Below, one piece after another: positions 1 to 11,200 of a DNA stretch of 64,000 nt. The DNA is from Tanytarsus gracilentus (taxonomy: Eukaryota > Arthropoda > Insecta > Diptera > Chironomidae), in NCBI GenBank assembly GCA_038502055.1, contig JAXRKN010000043.1, positions 3,782,001-3,846,000 on the forward strand. The letters run 5' to 3'. The first letter of the stretch is position 1; the number at the start of each line of letters is the position of its first letter. The notes below the pieces were generated by a model. The model made no database searches. It saw only the letters and a list, made by a program, of their open reading frames with translations, and had not been told where the DNA came from. The translations under genes were made by a program, and so were the position numbers.

Positions 1-1723
1 GGTTCACAATGCCGACGATTAGCGTCACAAACTCAAATCGCATTAGCTTACATATTATTGCCTTTGTGCCTCCTGAATTCATTAGCCAGCCGACATCTAT
101 CCGTATCGCCTGTACAGCAAGTAATAACACAACAACAATAGTCAAGATAGCAGTGAAAAGGTAACATGACGTTTTAGTGGAATTAATGAACATTTAAATG
201 ATTCTTAATTTGTTTCACTTTTCGAGTTCTTTCATTTTTTCCCATTGTTGGTGCGGTCGTGTCCATTTTTATCTAGCTTTTACAATAAATGTTGTTAATC
301 ATACACCGCGCAGAGACCAGCAGCTCACCGAACGCAAGGGTTGAAAACTTTGTTTTAAACTAATTAAAAATTATTTAAACTTTTTGAATTTGCAATCAAA
401 TTAAAAGAAGACAAAATATTTTTAAATATTATTTTCCACCCCTTGACTCACACATGTGTGTGAACATTTTCCCCTTCACCGTACAAAGAAGAGCGCGGGT
501 ATGAAAAAATTAGGCAACCGTGACGTGAAATGATCGCGAAACAGAGCAGCACAGAGCTCAACATTGCCCAGCAGCGAGAACATTAAATTCTATTCTTTTT
601 AACTTTTTCCTACCTCTCATTCATATGTCAGGTGAAATGTTATGCTATGCTGAATTTCTTCTTCTTTCACAACTTTTTTTCACTCGCTTTTTTTGTATTG
701 GTCGAAAATCGCCTTCTTCCCTTCGCTGTTTGTTATTTCCTCAAATAAAAAAAATAATTACATTTTCCTCATCTGTTGTACAAATAACAAAGCAATAAAA
801 GCGGAGTGAGAGAAGACAGGGTTCGTTAAGTAATGAAAAGGCTATTATTGTGGTCTCTCATCGTAGCATTTACTTTACCGGTGAAATGAGATGACATTAA
901 GATTGCTTATCAAATTATGAAAATTAAAAAGGGTGTAATTTGGTGGTGGAGCTTTGTTTGCTTTTCATAAAAAGGTGATTTCAAAAAATTTAAATTAAAA
1001 AAGGTCAAAAATATTTTTAGATTAATTAAATTTCCACCCATCCCTGAATTGAAAGTCTCATCAACGGCATTGTATGTTTTATTTTTATTATTTTATTGGC
1101 TCAACAACTAACGTATCCATCTCCGTATGTTCGCTCATGTACGAAGCGAGCAAATAAAATTCAAAATTAATTGCACCAAATTGCCCTTTTTTCCCCTTTC
1201 AACACTAATTGATCATCATGGTGCGTTTCGCCATTTTTTTTCACTTTACAAAATTCCATTTAAACTCGCAAATTATCGCATTGCCATTTTGTTGTTTGCA
1301 CAGTCATGTTATTTTTATAGATCATGTTTTTTAAAAAATCAAATTACGACAATCTAATCTCGCGCCAAATGCGCAATAAAAAATGTATTAAATTTAATTA
1401 CAACTTGTAGAAAAAAATCCATCCATGAGGTGATAAATGTTGTGTACCGAAAAAAATGTTGTTCAATAAAAATCACTCTACAGTTTTGCGCTGAATGTGT
1501 CAAGTGACCGCTAATGAGACGTCAGTCTGAAATTGAAAAATCGCACTCGACATTTAGTTGGATATGGATCAAAAATTTCTAGGGGTGGAAACTAATTTTT
1601 ATTCTTTAAAATACTTTTTATCTCGATCAAAAAAATTCCCACACCCAGCTCGCCAATAATCGTTCAGCTCTTTAATTGTGCGCAGAGGAATTGCCACGCC
1701 AAGAGAAGAAAAAAATGTTTCAA
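1..1723. other. Gene-free A/T-rich DNA
   Basis: No open frame here shows coding character or a signal peptide. Two G-rich/C-rich boxes face each other across an A/T-only tract: CAAGGGTTG at 335 and CCACCCCTTG near 436. Similar boxes lie at 1033-1046 and near 1580. They belong to the dispersed pattern described under the CAAGGGATGG entry. Nothing else is recognisable. Confidence 0.5.
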
Positions 1724-1868
1724 AACCCACACGTGGGTGTTGCCGTGTAACCCACTTGTAACAGATCAGTATTGGAAATGTAACATGGGGAAGTCCTATG
1801 AAGAAGCCTTGGAGAAGCCAAAAGGGAAGCCTTATGGAAAATATTTCTCAATTATGTTACATTTCCCT

Positions 1869-2254
1869 GTGTTTCATTTTCCACCATGTTCCATTTTTCA
1901 CTATGTTCCATTTTCTATTGTGTTCCATTTTCTATTGTGTTCCATTTTCCACTGTGTTCCATTTTCCACTGTGTTCCATTTTCCACTATGTTCCATTTTC
2001 CACTGTGTTCCATTTTCCACTGTGTTTCATTTTCCATTATGTTCCATTTCCCACTATGTTCTATTTTCCACTGTGTTTCATTTTCCATTATGTTTCATTT
2101 TCACCATGTTCAATTTTCCACTATGTTCCATTTTCCACTATGTTCCATTTTCCACTATGTTTCATTTTCCACTATGTTCCATTTTCCACTGTGTTCCATT
2201 TTACACTGTGTTCCATTTTCCACTGTGTTCTATTTTCCACAGTGTTCCATTTTC
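1869..2254 (+). repeat. 17-bp minisatellite, about 22 units
   Basis: The unit is close to TTCCATTTTCCACTGTG, with the central base pair alternating between TGTG and TATG and a few T/C changes. The unit contains no stop codon in any forward frame. Because 17 is not a multiple of three, all three frames stay open across the array and give overlapping translations of repeated F-H-F-P-L-C-S-I. These are not proteins. The same unit, inverted and with about nine copies, lies in copy B of the element. Confidence 0.9.
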
Positions 2255-2290
2255 AGATCCATGCCAATCGATTCCTGGTCAAATTCCGAG

Positions 2291-2600
2291 TTCAACGAGG
2301 TACATGAAGCCATACTTTTAAAAAATGGACATTAGTGGCATTCCTTGGACACTCCTGGCCGGCCGTGACGGTCATTCTTCAAAAATCATCAATGCTAATC
2401 AATTCCTGATGCAATTACGAGTTCAACGAGGTACATGAAGCCATACTTTTAAAAAATGGACATTAGGGGCACTACTGGCCGGCCGTGATGGACATTGGTG
2501 GCACTCTTGGATGGCCATGATAGACATTTCTCAAATATCATCAATGCCTTTCGATTCCTGATACAAATACGAGTTCAACGACATACATGAAGCCATATAA
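2291..2600 (+). repeat. Long-unit repeat within copy A
   Basis: The segment TTCAACGA..TACATGAAGCCAT begins at 2291, 2422 and 2574, each preceded by a version of TCGATTCCTGATGCAATTACG and the first two followed by AAAAAATGGACATTAG. The spacing of 131 and 152 bp is irregular. The same segment occurs once in copy B (near 16110-16150), four times in a regular array at 31571-31990, and once, degenerate, inside the 56-58 kb element. This links these loci into one repeat family. Confidence 0.75.
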
Positions 2601-2830
2601 CAGGAAATTTGTGTGAAAAATGGCATTTAGGGCTGTCCATGGCACGACCTGTGGTCATGACCCTCATAATTCCTAAAATGGCCGAATCTAAATTCATAGA
2701 CCTACCATTTGGCGAAAACTAGAAGTCTCTAGCTATCTCAGGAGCCGAGATCTCGATGGAACAGACAGACAGACAGACGGACGGACGGAAATAGGCGCAT
2801 ATAAGTGTTACACCACTTCGTGGGTTACAC

Positions 2831-5800
2831 TAAAAATTATTTCATACATTGGCAAAGAGAGCAATAAAAATAGTCATAAAAAAAGCTCACATGCGACACT
2901 TATAACAGTTATATCGCAAGTAAATTTATGATTATTGGCTTCTTTCTGTTGTTTGTTGGCTTTAGCTTCGCCTTACATGCAACAAGCACCAGACGGAACG
3001 CATATATTGCAAAAAATATAAAAATGAATGTGAATTGCATCGCAAATGATTGTGGTGGAATTAATAAATAACGAAATTAACACCGGATTTTAAAGATATT
3101 GACGGAAAATCTTTAAAGATGATTTTTATGTGAGTTTTTGAATCTAAAGGTTTTAAATTTAACGTGATTAAAACCTTTAAATCTTTACTTTGAAATTATT
3201 TACAAAATTAATTCCGCAAATTTTCCCCACACACTTTAAAAATATCTCTCGATCAAGTTCAACTTGAATTATTGATATTGCGGATTAACGAGAGAAGAAT
3301 TAAAGTCTCCATAATATCACACATCACAATTTCGATCGACATGGTGATAAAAAAACATCGACTGCAGTCCGAGAAAAATTTTCGATTGCATCCGCGGACA
3401 AAATAAATTTCACCTCTTCTTTTTTTCGACAGATTCAATTGTGAGCAACTTTTTTTTCAATATATCACACTCACTTTCGAGATTTCTCCTGAGAAATGAC
3501 GACGAACGTGAAGGTAAAAGGAGAGAGATAAACAGGCTTGAGAAATGATCATTGGGATGTGTGTGTCATAATTTACTCGTCGTTGCAGTTCGCTCATTGC
3601 TGAGATGAACTTTTTCCAATTTATAAAATGTTTCAGGCATGGTATCAGCTCACAAATCTTGCACTTTTTACATGTTACACTTTTTGAAGTCAAAATTTTA
3701 TTTTTTTACTTTCATAATTTTTTTTTGTTGCAAAACACCCTTCATCACCTTTATCAATTTAATGTCCATACGCACATGAAAGAATTTCTTGTTTACCTCA
3801 ACTTTATCTCTCCATTTTTTCCCTCCCAATTACTAACTTGTAAATCTTTCCGATTGCGCCAATCTCACCGAGAAATTTTAAAATTTATTTGCATCTGTAA
3901 TGATCAATAAATTTTTAACACCACGGCACACATTAAAAAGGAGTCGCAGATTTTATGTCTCGAGTGTCTCACACTATAAAATCCACCCACATGAAAGTCA
4001 GATGCAGAAAAATTGCACACACAATCCACCCGCGATATTGTGAGTTAAAGAAAGAGAACCGAGAATGTTGAAAAATTAAATGAAAATTGCTGTTTGTCAC
4101 AGAAGAGACAAGGGATGGAAAAAAATTGAATTAAAAAATTTTTTGTTTTAAAATTGTTAATTTAAAATTTATTTCAAAAAAATTCTAAATTATTAAGATG
4201 TTTCTCGCACTTGCATCCCCTTCAAGTAGCTAACTGGCAAAGGGAACTTTTAAAGTTCAAGATTGAAAGATTTTGATAGCATTTGTTAATTATATTGTTT
4301 CACAATTTTTCTCTTTACTTTTTATTTCACAGCAGCATTACATTTTTGACATGACACACCACAAACACTTTGCCTCTTAATAAGTCATTTTTCACATAAA
4401 TTACAAATTATGCATATGGAGAAATATAAAGGAAATTGTATAATTGCATGCTTTCCATATTACACCGTCGGTCTGTGAACGTTAACGAGATTCGCTGACT
4501 TTTTTTCAACACCCACAAAATAAAACGTAACGAGAACGAGGAGAATCATTAAAAGCGAGGAAGCGAAACTTAATTAACCGTGGAAAATTATAGTCGACGC
4601 TAATTATACATTTATTATTGTTTACATTCAGTTACAATGTGGCGCTCAGAATGTGTTTTGCATACAAAAAGGTTTTACAAAAACTTAAATATAGATTTTA
4701 ATTTTCTTTCAAATTAATTAATTTAAATTTAGGTTAAGTTTTATATCTTTACTTACCAATTTCTAGCGCTGCTCTTCATGTGAAAATTTTATTCTGTTAA
4801 TTTTCAATTCTCTTAAAAATTTCACAATGTGCACTTTAATTATTTACGAACACCTCGAAGTTATTAATTCTCTTAAGTATGTCACAAAACACTTAAATTA
4901 TCCCCCATAAATACCAAGCATATGTCTGCACTCTTCTCCTTTTTCCACGGTGCGCAGTCAAACTTTCAGCAGACATATCGATTACCAGCGACGATAAAAT
5001 ATTGACTTTGAAAATTGCAAGCAGCAGTAAAAAATTTTGTGCTTGTTGCTTGCTCAAGGGCATTATGTTTCAGTTGAATTTATTAACAAGATGCTCCTTC
5101 GATTCGCCTTTCTCGTTCAAATCATTTTGAATGGCTAAAGGCTTTGCCTTTTGGTTGCATTTAAGCAAGAACTGAAAGTGTTTAGTTGAATATTGAAATA
5201 TTGAAAGTTTATAACTTTTTGAAAGTATTTTGAATTTTACTAAAACTTTAAATTTTTTTCAAAAAATATTCGAGTGAAAACTTTAACCCTTAATCTCATT
5301 TTTTGCCTCCTTCGAGTACACAACAACAGCAGCAACATCTTCAAGAGCAGTACATAAAATTGCAGTAGCTCTCCTTAAGACGTAACGGATCGCTTGTAAT
5401 TGGTTAATAATTCCGTTGTCAAGCCCTTCGTAATGCACTCGTTTTTTTGCTCTCCTCTTTTTACAATGAAACACAATAACACGAAAGAGAGAATTTCTTA
5501 CTTTGTCAAAAAAAGGTTTTAATTAAAAAAGAAATCAAGATAAAGATCAGCATTATTGCCATGGCACGGATCGGAGAGCAGAAAATTGCAATGCGAACGA
5601 GAGACATGAAAACAAATAAAATTGCTCGTTATCAAATTATCTCGCAAAAATCACATTTTATCGAAAGAGAGGCAAATAGAGTGGATTCGAGGGGTGGACA
5701 CTCAATATTTTTGTTAAACTTTCTTTAAAATAATTTCATTAAATTCCACTCCTGGTTGTGCATCATCCTTTACATCGAAACATGATATCAATATTTTTTT

Positions 5801-7263
5801 TGATGCTGTAATTAAAAAGGAAAATATTGTGTAGAGATTCGAGTGCATTGTAATTGAATGAAGGAAGAAAAAAATGATAATTTATTGCGCTCATTTAATA
5901 CCACTTTAATAATGTTTAATTCTCATGTAACCCTTTCAAAGCTCGTCTCAATTGCAGTTGCAGCTTAAAATTTATTTTCACAACGATGATATCAAATTTT
6001 TTTGCTGTTAAACGTGAAAAATGTTGCGAACGTTTGAAAATTTGAGATGATAAAAAATTTAAAATCTTTAGAAAAATTTAATTATTTCAATGATCAGATA
6101 AAAACTGAACAACTTCAAACAAAACATTCAAAAAGAAATTAAATACGGCCATTATCCATCCACATGCATAAGGACTCTCAAGGACGCAGTTGTGAGCTTA
6201 AATTACTTTTTACACAGCCACTTATCATTCTTGTTAACTTTTTCTTGTGCATATGCAAAAAAATTAACTTGAAAACTTATCGCAGCACATTCTCGGTTTC
6301 TGCCTTCCTTTTGATGTTTATCTAGCAATACATCGCGGCGGTACAGAGTGAGTGAGAGAGATTGATTATCGCCAATGTCACGACATGTAATATGCATGGC
6401 TTCAAGTAAGATAATCGAATGAGTTTTTGAGTTGATGTTAAATGATATTGATGGTACAGAAATATTCATTTTTCAAGAAGAGGAAAAAGCCTAGAAAAAA
6501 ATGTGAAGGGAAGAGAGAGAAATAATTTTTTGGGGTTTAAAAATTTTTAAAGTTTTAAATTTTTTAGTGTTTTAAAGACAAAAAATAAATTTGTAAATTT
6601 CAAATCATATCTCAATATTCCACTCCTTGCATCCATATCTTATGTGTACTTAATGTTTCGTTAAATGTTTTGCATGAGTATCCGATGCTGAAGATGGAGA
6701 CGAGTTCAATCGCGAGTGAGTGAGAGGGAGAGAGAAGCGATCGGCAATTAACATAATTCGTTGATGTCAAAAACAATTAGACCTTTAATTTTTTCCTTAA
6801 CGCGAATGGGCGTTTTGTTGCCTCGTTCTTTTTTCGTCTTCGAGTGTGCATTTTTTTATTCTTTTGCCGTTCTTCTGCAATTGTCTTCAATTTTTATTTC
6901 CTCTCGCTTTTTGATTGTTTTTCTTTGTCTTTTCTCAAAATGCGATTGTTTGCTGTGTTATTGAATGAAACTTAAAGAATGCTCATGTTCTAAACTTCAA
7001 GTGTCACTTTCGATTTTGTTGGATTTTTGATGGGTAATTTTGCAGAACTATTAAAATTAAGTTTCAATAAAATTTCACTTCATCTCTGATTTTTTATTAA
7101 AATCTTTATGCTCACATTTAAACCTGAAATCATCAAAAGACTTCAATGCACTTTTTACAACCTTTTTATATCATACCCTCCGGCCTATCTTCTCTTAGAT
7201 CCTAATTGCATCGAATTTGTTGGAAGCACTTCCACACCTTGTATGTACATACAATAAAATAAT
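2831..7263. other. Gene-free A/T-rich DNA
   Basis: No supported gene. The minus-strand frames at 5283-5474 and 6203-6469 lack signal peptides, splice context or recognisable motifs and are taken as chance. A CAAGGGATGG box at 4109-4118 is followed by about 90 bp of almost pure A/T and then by TGCATCCCCTTC near 4212-4223, an opposed, degenerate version of the same box. Confidence 0.4.
4109..4118 (+). repeat. CAAGGGATGG box, type example of a dispersed motif
   Basis: The exact 10-mer or its complement occurs at 4109-4118 (+), 15649-15658 (-), 21121-21130 (-), 25055-25064 (-), 39923-39932 (-) and 44602-44611 (-). The nine-base CAAGGGATG also occurs at 17598-17606 (+) and 23990-23998 (+), and one-base variants near 335, 18922, 22649 and 37049. 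In most copies an A/T-only tract of about 80-120 bp lies directly downstream when read on the CAAGGGATGG strand. The core is too short for a confident family name; it could be the end of a tiny mobile element or a protein-binding site. Confidence 0.55.
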
Positions 7264-7275
7264 TTATAAACAGGC
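7264..7275 (+). repeat. Left target-site duplication of Penelope-like element
   Basis: TTATAAACAGGC here is repeated exactly at 8279-8290. One copy abuts the outer edge of the left terminal repeat and the other follows the 3' tail. Variable target duplications of about this length are usual for Penelope-like elements. Confidence 0.7.
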
Positions 7276-7405
7276 TAAATTAACGAAATTGAATACCGAT
7301 AAACAATCATTTATTCTCTCTATTTTCTAATTTTTATTTTTCACATTATGCATTTCGCAGACCATGTCTGCATCCTCAGATGTCTTTATCGATACTAAAA
7401 TAAAT
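7276..7405 (-). repeat. Left pseudo-LTR, inverted
   Basis: It is the reverse complement of 8111-8240 over 130 bases with two mismatches and no gaps. The inverted copy is fused directly to truncated coding sequence, as expected when reverse transcription of a Penelope-like element ends in a template switch or twin priming. It carries a minus-strand copy of the hammerhead motif. Confidence 0.88.
7343..7383 (-). ncRNA. Hammerhead ribozyme motif (left, minus strand)
   Basis: This is an identical reverse-complement copy of the motif at 8133-8173. On the minus strand it has stem I ACAT/ATGT, core CTGAGGA, a 6-bp stem II closed by ATG, GAAA, and a minimal stem III in ATGCAT, with the predicted cut after ATA. 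Transcription in either direction across the insertion would therefore make one ribozyme copy. Confidence 0.7.
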
Positions 7406-8054
7406 AAACGAAAGGAGAGCGAAAGAGCTCAACTATCTAAGACGTATGGCGGTTATCAATGGATTTACAAGGGATATTGTGAACAATATAAATCAAAAAC
7501 ATAAGAATAAACATGACACGGCACTTGTAACCACACTGAGACCGCTAGAGAGAGAAGGTAGAATGACCACGAAAGATTTTAATGGAAACGAAATCACACG
7601 AACCGCTATACTACCCTTTTATTCACCTCTAACTTTCAAAATTGAGAAGGTCTTGAACAAAAAGAACATCAATGTTTGCTACTCGAATAGGGGTAAACTA
7701 AAGAATATCCTCAATAATGGCAAAAGTAAGAGATCGGAAGAAGAGCAAGCAGGAATTTATGAGATACCTTGTAGAGACTGTGAACAGAAGTACATAGGAC
7801 AGACAAAGAGAAGAATAGAAGTGAGAGAGAAGGAACACGATAATGCTATTAAGAACAAACAAATTGAGAAATCCTCGGTGTCGAGGCATTGCAATGGGGC
7901 GGGCCATAAAAAAGGTGACATAAAACTTCTGAAGAAAGTTGAGAACAGCATACAGTTGGACGCTTACGAGAGCATGTACATAGCCAACCGCGCCAACCTC
8001 ATGAACACTGGGGAGCCTCCAATAGCTTCCAAGCTTTTTGACTACACATCATGA
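7404..8054 (+). pseudogene. Penelope-like element protein, C-terminal fragment with GIY-YIG endonuclease
   Basis: The open frame runs from just inside the left terminal repeat; the first ATG is at 7446, giving 202 residues, but about 14 codons upstream are also open and end in ELNYLRR, so the ATG is internal to a longer lost protein. Counting from that ATG, GIY is at 103-105, the C-x2-C pair at 109/112, YIG at 116-118, a basic KRR at 121-123, His131, the H-C..H cluster at 148-154, Glu175 in ESMYI and Asn187 in MNTGEPP. These match the GIY-YIG nuclease core with the Cys/His insert typical of Penelope-like endonucleases, which nick DNA for target-primed reverse transcription. The frame is intact to its stop, but the reverse transcriptase is absent, so the copy cannot move by itself. 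Confidence 0.88.
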
Positions 8055-8110
8055 CGACATAAAAATGCATTTTTATAAAAATTGACGTCTCTCAAAAAGT
8101 TTTTGAGAGA

Positions 8111-8240
8111 ATTTATTTTAGTATCGATAAAGACATCTGAGGATGCAGACATGGTCTGCGAAATGCATAATGTGAAAAATAAAAATTAGACAATAGAGAG
8201 AATAAATGATTGTTTATCGGTATTCATTTTCGTTAATTTA
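8111..8240 (+). repeat. Right pseudo-LTR
   Basis: A 130-base repeat in element orientation, starting 56 bases after the stop of the endonuclease fragment. Just upstream, CTCTCAAAAAGTTTTTGAGAG (about 8091-8110) is a perfect hairpin that may end the coding transcript. The repeat contains the plus-strand hammerhead motif. Confidence 0.88.
8133..8173 (+). ncRNA. Hammerhead ribozyme motif (right, plus strand)
   Basis: Order of parts: ACAT (8133-8136, stem I), CTGAGGA (8137-8143, core CTGANGA), an unpaired T, stem II GCAGAC/GTCTGC (8145-8150, 8154-8159) with loop ATG, GAAA (8160-8163), then TGCATA (8164-8169) and ATGT (8170-8173) closing stem I. The predicted cleavage is after A8169 in the triplet ATA. 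Stem III is only the palindrome ATGCAT, too short to fold on one molecule but able to pair between two. Small hammerhead variants of this kind, with one extra base after the core and cleavage as dimers, are known from Penelope-like elements. Assignment is by motif only. Confidence 0.78.
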
Positions 8241-8290
8241 ACTACTCTCTACACGTTCCGAACAAAAACTTTATCTAATTATAAACAGGC

Positions 8291-11200
8291 CTCTGAAAAA
8301 TTTAATGCAGGTGATGGATTTTATTTAAATAAATAAATTTTCAAATTTTCGAGTACATTTTTCACCGTATTGAAATTTATGTTAATCAACACGCTGAAAA
8401 TGACTCAATTATTCACAAAGTGAATAGGGATGGACGTTTTGGTTGAATAATGTCCATTGAGATGAATTTAATTAGAAGGCGATAATTGGATTCTCCACAT
8501 GTTGGTTTGAATAGGCGAGGTCGTGATCCGCCAACAATGGACATCATTTGAAAATTGTTTGTTTGTCATTAATTGGCATCTCAGATGAATACAAGTGTGT
8601 GTGCGGCAATAATTTGATGGTCGATTAGCGGCCGCGGAAGAGAGAAAGATGTACACGACATAAAATTTAATGTGCACATTAATAAGAATAGAGAAATAAA
8701 CTCATCAAAATATTTTTTCCTTTCATGGAATTTTTTCTCCATTCAATTCAAATTAAGCAATTTCTTTTGATGGGTTAAAATGCCATTCTATGTTTATTTA
8801 TTGCTTTTATGCATTCGACTTGTAAGATTTAAATATTTTTTCAAAATATTAAAATGAAGAAAAAAATATTTTGATATTTTTTCACACACTTTAAAATTGC
8901 GAGTTAAAAAGCATCCGCTTAAAAATTGACCCCAATTGACTTCCCCAAAAGTTTCCTTCAAAAAAATTTATTGTTTGCTGAAAAGCCAAATTTTATGTTT
9001 AACAACGCAAGTGCATATCATCACTTCACAACGTAAAAGTTGGTATTTCATGCAACACATAATAACAGCCATCGCTGCATTTCACGACAAAGATGGGTAA
9101 AAAATTGCTTTAAGTAAATTAAAGGTCCGCGCACGAGAATTTCATCTTTCTCTCTTTAACAAGATAGTCTGCAATAAAATTTATTTGTTAGCATTTGAAA
9201 TTATAGGGTCATTATGTGTGAGTGTGTTTGTATGTGCGCCACATTTTGAGGCAAAAAAGTTTTTCTCCATCCTTGTCATTATTTTCGTATATAATTTATA
9301 TATGTAAAAAATTCCTTATAAAAAAAGCAAACAAATTGCCCCAAAGTCATGTTGAGTGATCCTTTCAACAACTCACAGGAAAAAAATATTTTCTTGCTCG
9401 GATCACGTCTTTGAAGGAGAGAAATGATTATGGCAACTGCTAATTGTTTTTTCACAGCTCTCAGCTTTTATTTCACGTTAATTAATTTCATCTCTTTCTG
9501 CACACGCTTTGTTTGCCATTTCGTGAAAATTAAATTAAATCAATGAGGGAAATAAAAGGAGGAAAAAATTACATTGACTGACTTGGAATTTAATTTAAAA
9601 ATTCAAAAAATTTATTTTCATTAATTTATAAAGTTTAAATTAATAAAAATAAAATAATTAATAAAAATTCCAACTCACTTCCCTTGCACTCAACTCTTTT
9701 TCTTTATTTTCACACATGCTCGAAATTGATATTGCCTCGATGAAAAACTCAACAAAGAAAAAAAGAATCCTCACGAATTTCACGGTCGAATAAATTATAG
9801 GTTTGTTTAAGTGCAACAATAAATTCTGAGCTATTGAAATTGCACCATGAGTCTTTCGCTCATTGAACTATTCCACGAAAATTAGCGTCTCGAAGACGTG
9901 ATATCGATCCGAATATGTTGCGAGGCGAAAAGAGAGAGAGAGCAAGTAGAGGAAGGTTAAAAACAGGTGCAATGAGTTCTCAACAAACATCACGATTCAA
10001 TTAATGAATTTAAAATATATAGCAAGAGAGGTGAACAAGTAACCACGAGGAGGCCGGTAGTCAGCGCTTTTTTATGGCGTGTCTTAATAGCTCTCACACG
10101 GTTCTTTGCTTTTCATAAGAAAAAATGGATTAAAATTGCATGGAAATTTTTTATGACAGTTTAACGATGACTAAGTCCTTATTAAAATGATATCGCTTAA
10201 TAGTCGCGCACGCCCAATCTTTCTCAGCCGAGTCTTCAAAACGCATAATAATAATGCTTTTTGGAGCAACGCGATTTTCGCAATAATTTTGCTATGAATT
10301 TTAAAAAGTTAAAGGTTTCAATCCTTAAAATTTTATCACAATACTAAAATTCTTAAAATTGTCAAAATTAAATGCGTTCACTTGCACCTCTTAGTCATTC
10401 TTTCATTTTCTCTCCAGTCATTTCCCATCAAAAGTCACTTATCACCATTTAATCATTTCAATTTAATTATAGCACGTTGTTTTCACTGAGTGAGGGAGAG
10501 ATAAAAACAGTGTAGCGAAGGTAAAGAAGTGAGAATGAGGAAGAGAGATGGAAAAAATAAACGAAACACCTTTTTGATTCTTTTCTTCTTTAACTTTTTA
10601 TTTCATTCTATTTTACATTTTTTATTCCGCTTTTGTTTCACGATTTCGTTTTTTTGGCGTTAAAATTTCACGCTTTTAATGCATGACGTTTCGGATTAAT
10701 GAAAGAATTGGGATTGATAGCATCACGAAAATGAAAAATGTTCGAGGGAATATATGTGAGGTTGTTTTGGGGGTGTGAAATGAGAACAAATTTAAATTTT
10801 CAGAACCAGAGAAGCAAAATTTTAAAAATATCTTTTAAAATTTAAAAATAGCTTTCAAAGGTCGTCATAAAATCGTCATTTTTTAGGGAATGACAGTGAG
10901 TTTTTTCCATGATCGAAAATACATAGAGTAAAGTGTTCTTTTTGCGGGTTCTCATTAACATCAAGTACCTCTTAATAAACTCATCATCATTTCTAGTAGC
11001 TGACAGCTATTTGTAATTGTATACATTTTGTACATTGTGAAATCGTTCTCGAAATAACACGAATTCTCTTTGTGGTGAGGATACTCGTCAACGAGCATAA
11101 AATTTAAATTCAAATCTATGCACATACATTTAACATCTCTCGAGCACTCTCATCGTCATGTTTGTTGTCATTCGAGCACTTTTACATATTCCAGAGTTTA

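Larger units (their letters stand above)
1724..2830 (+). mobile_element. Palindrome-ended repeat element, copy A
   Basis: This block starts with AACCCACACGTGGGTGTTGC and ends with CACTTCGTGGGTTACAC. The same ends, in reverse orientation, bound the block at 15888-16607. Near the left end GTGTAACCCAC (1745-1755) is the exact reverse complement of GTGGGTTACAC at the right end (2820-2830), so the ends are inverted repeats, and each end is itself a small hairpin. In order the interior holds a region rich in AAGCC/GGAAGCC, a 17-bp minisatellite, a longer 130-150 bp repeat containing TTCAACGAGGTACATGAAG, and a CAGACAGACGGACGGAC tract near the right end. No transposase is visible, so this is a non-autonomous element of unknown superfamily. 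Exact ends are uncertain because homology to copy B extends a few bases outward (AAAAATGTTTC on the left, CTAAAAA on the right). Confidence 0.7.
7276..8276 (+). mobile_element. 5'-truncated Penelope-like retroelement
   Basis: The insertion consists of an inverted left terminal repeat (7276-7405), the C-terminal part of the element's protein including a GIY-YIG endonuclease, a right terminal repeat (8111-8240) and a 36-base single-copy tail (8241-8276). A 12-bp duplication flanks the whole. Inverted terminal repeats plus a tail of about 35 bases beside one of them are a known layout of Penelope-like elements. The reverse transcriptase is missing: the coding sequence opens just inside the left repeat. 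The two repeats differ at only 2 of 130 positions, so the insertion is fairly young. Confidence 0.88.

Noticed and set aside
1737..2335. Three overlapping open frames of 149-194 codons
   Set aside because: They are readings of a 17-bp minisatellite that lacks stops in every frame.
7446..8054. GIY-YIG protein as a homing endonuclease of an intron
   Set aside because: The Cys/His insert between GIY and YIG, the MNTGEPP end, the flanking inverted terminal repeats and the target duplication identify a Penelope-like retroelement.
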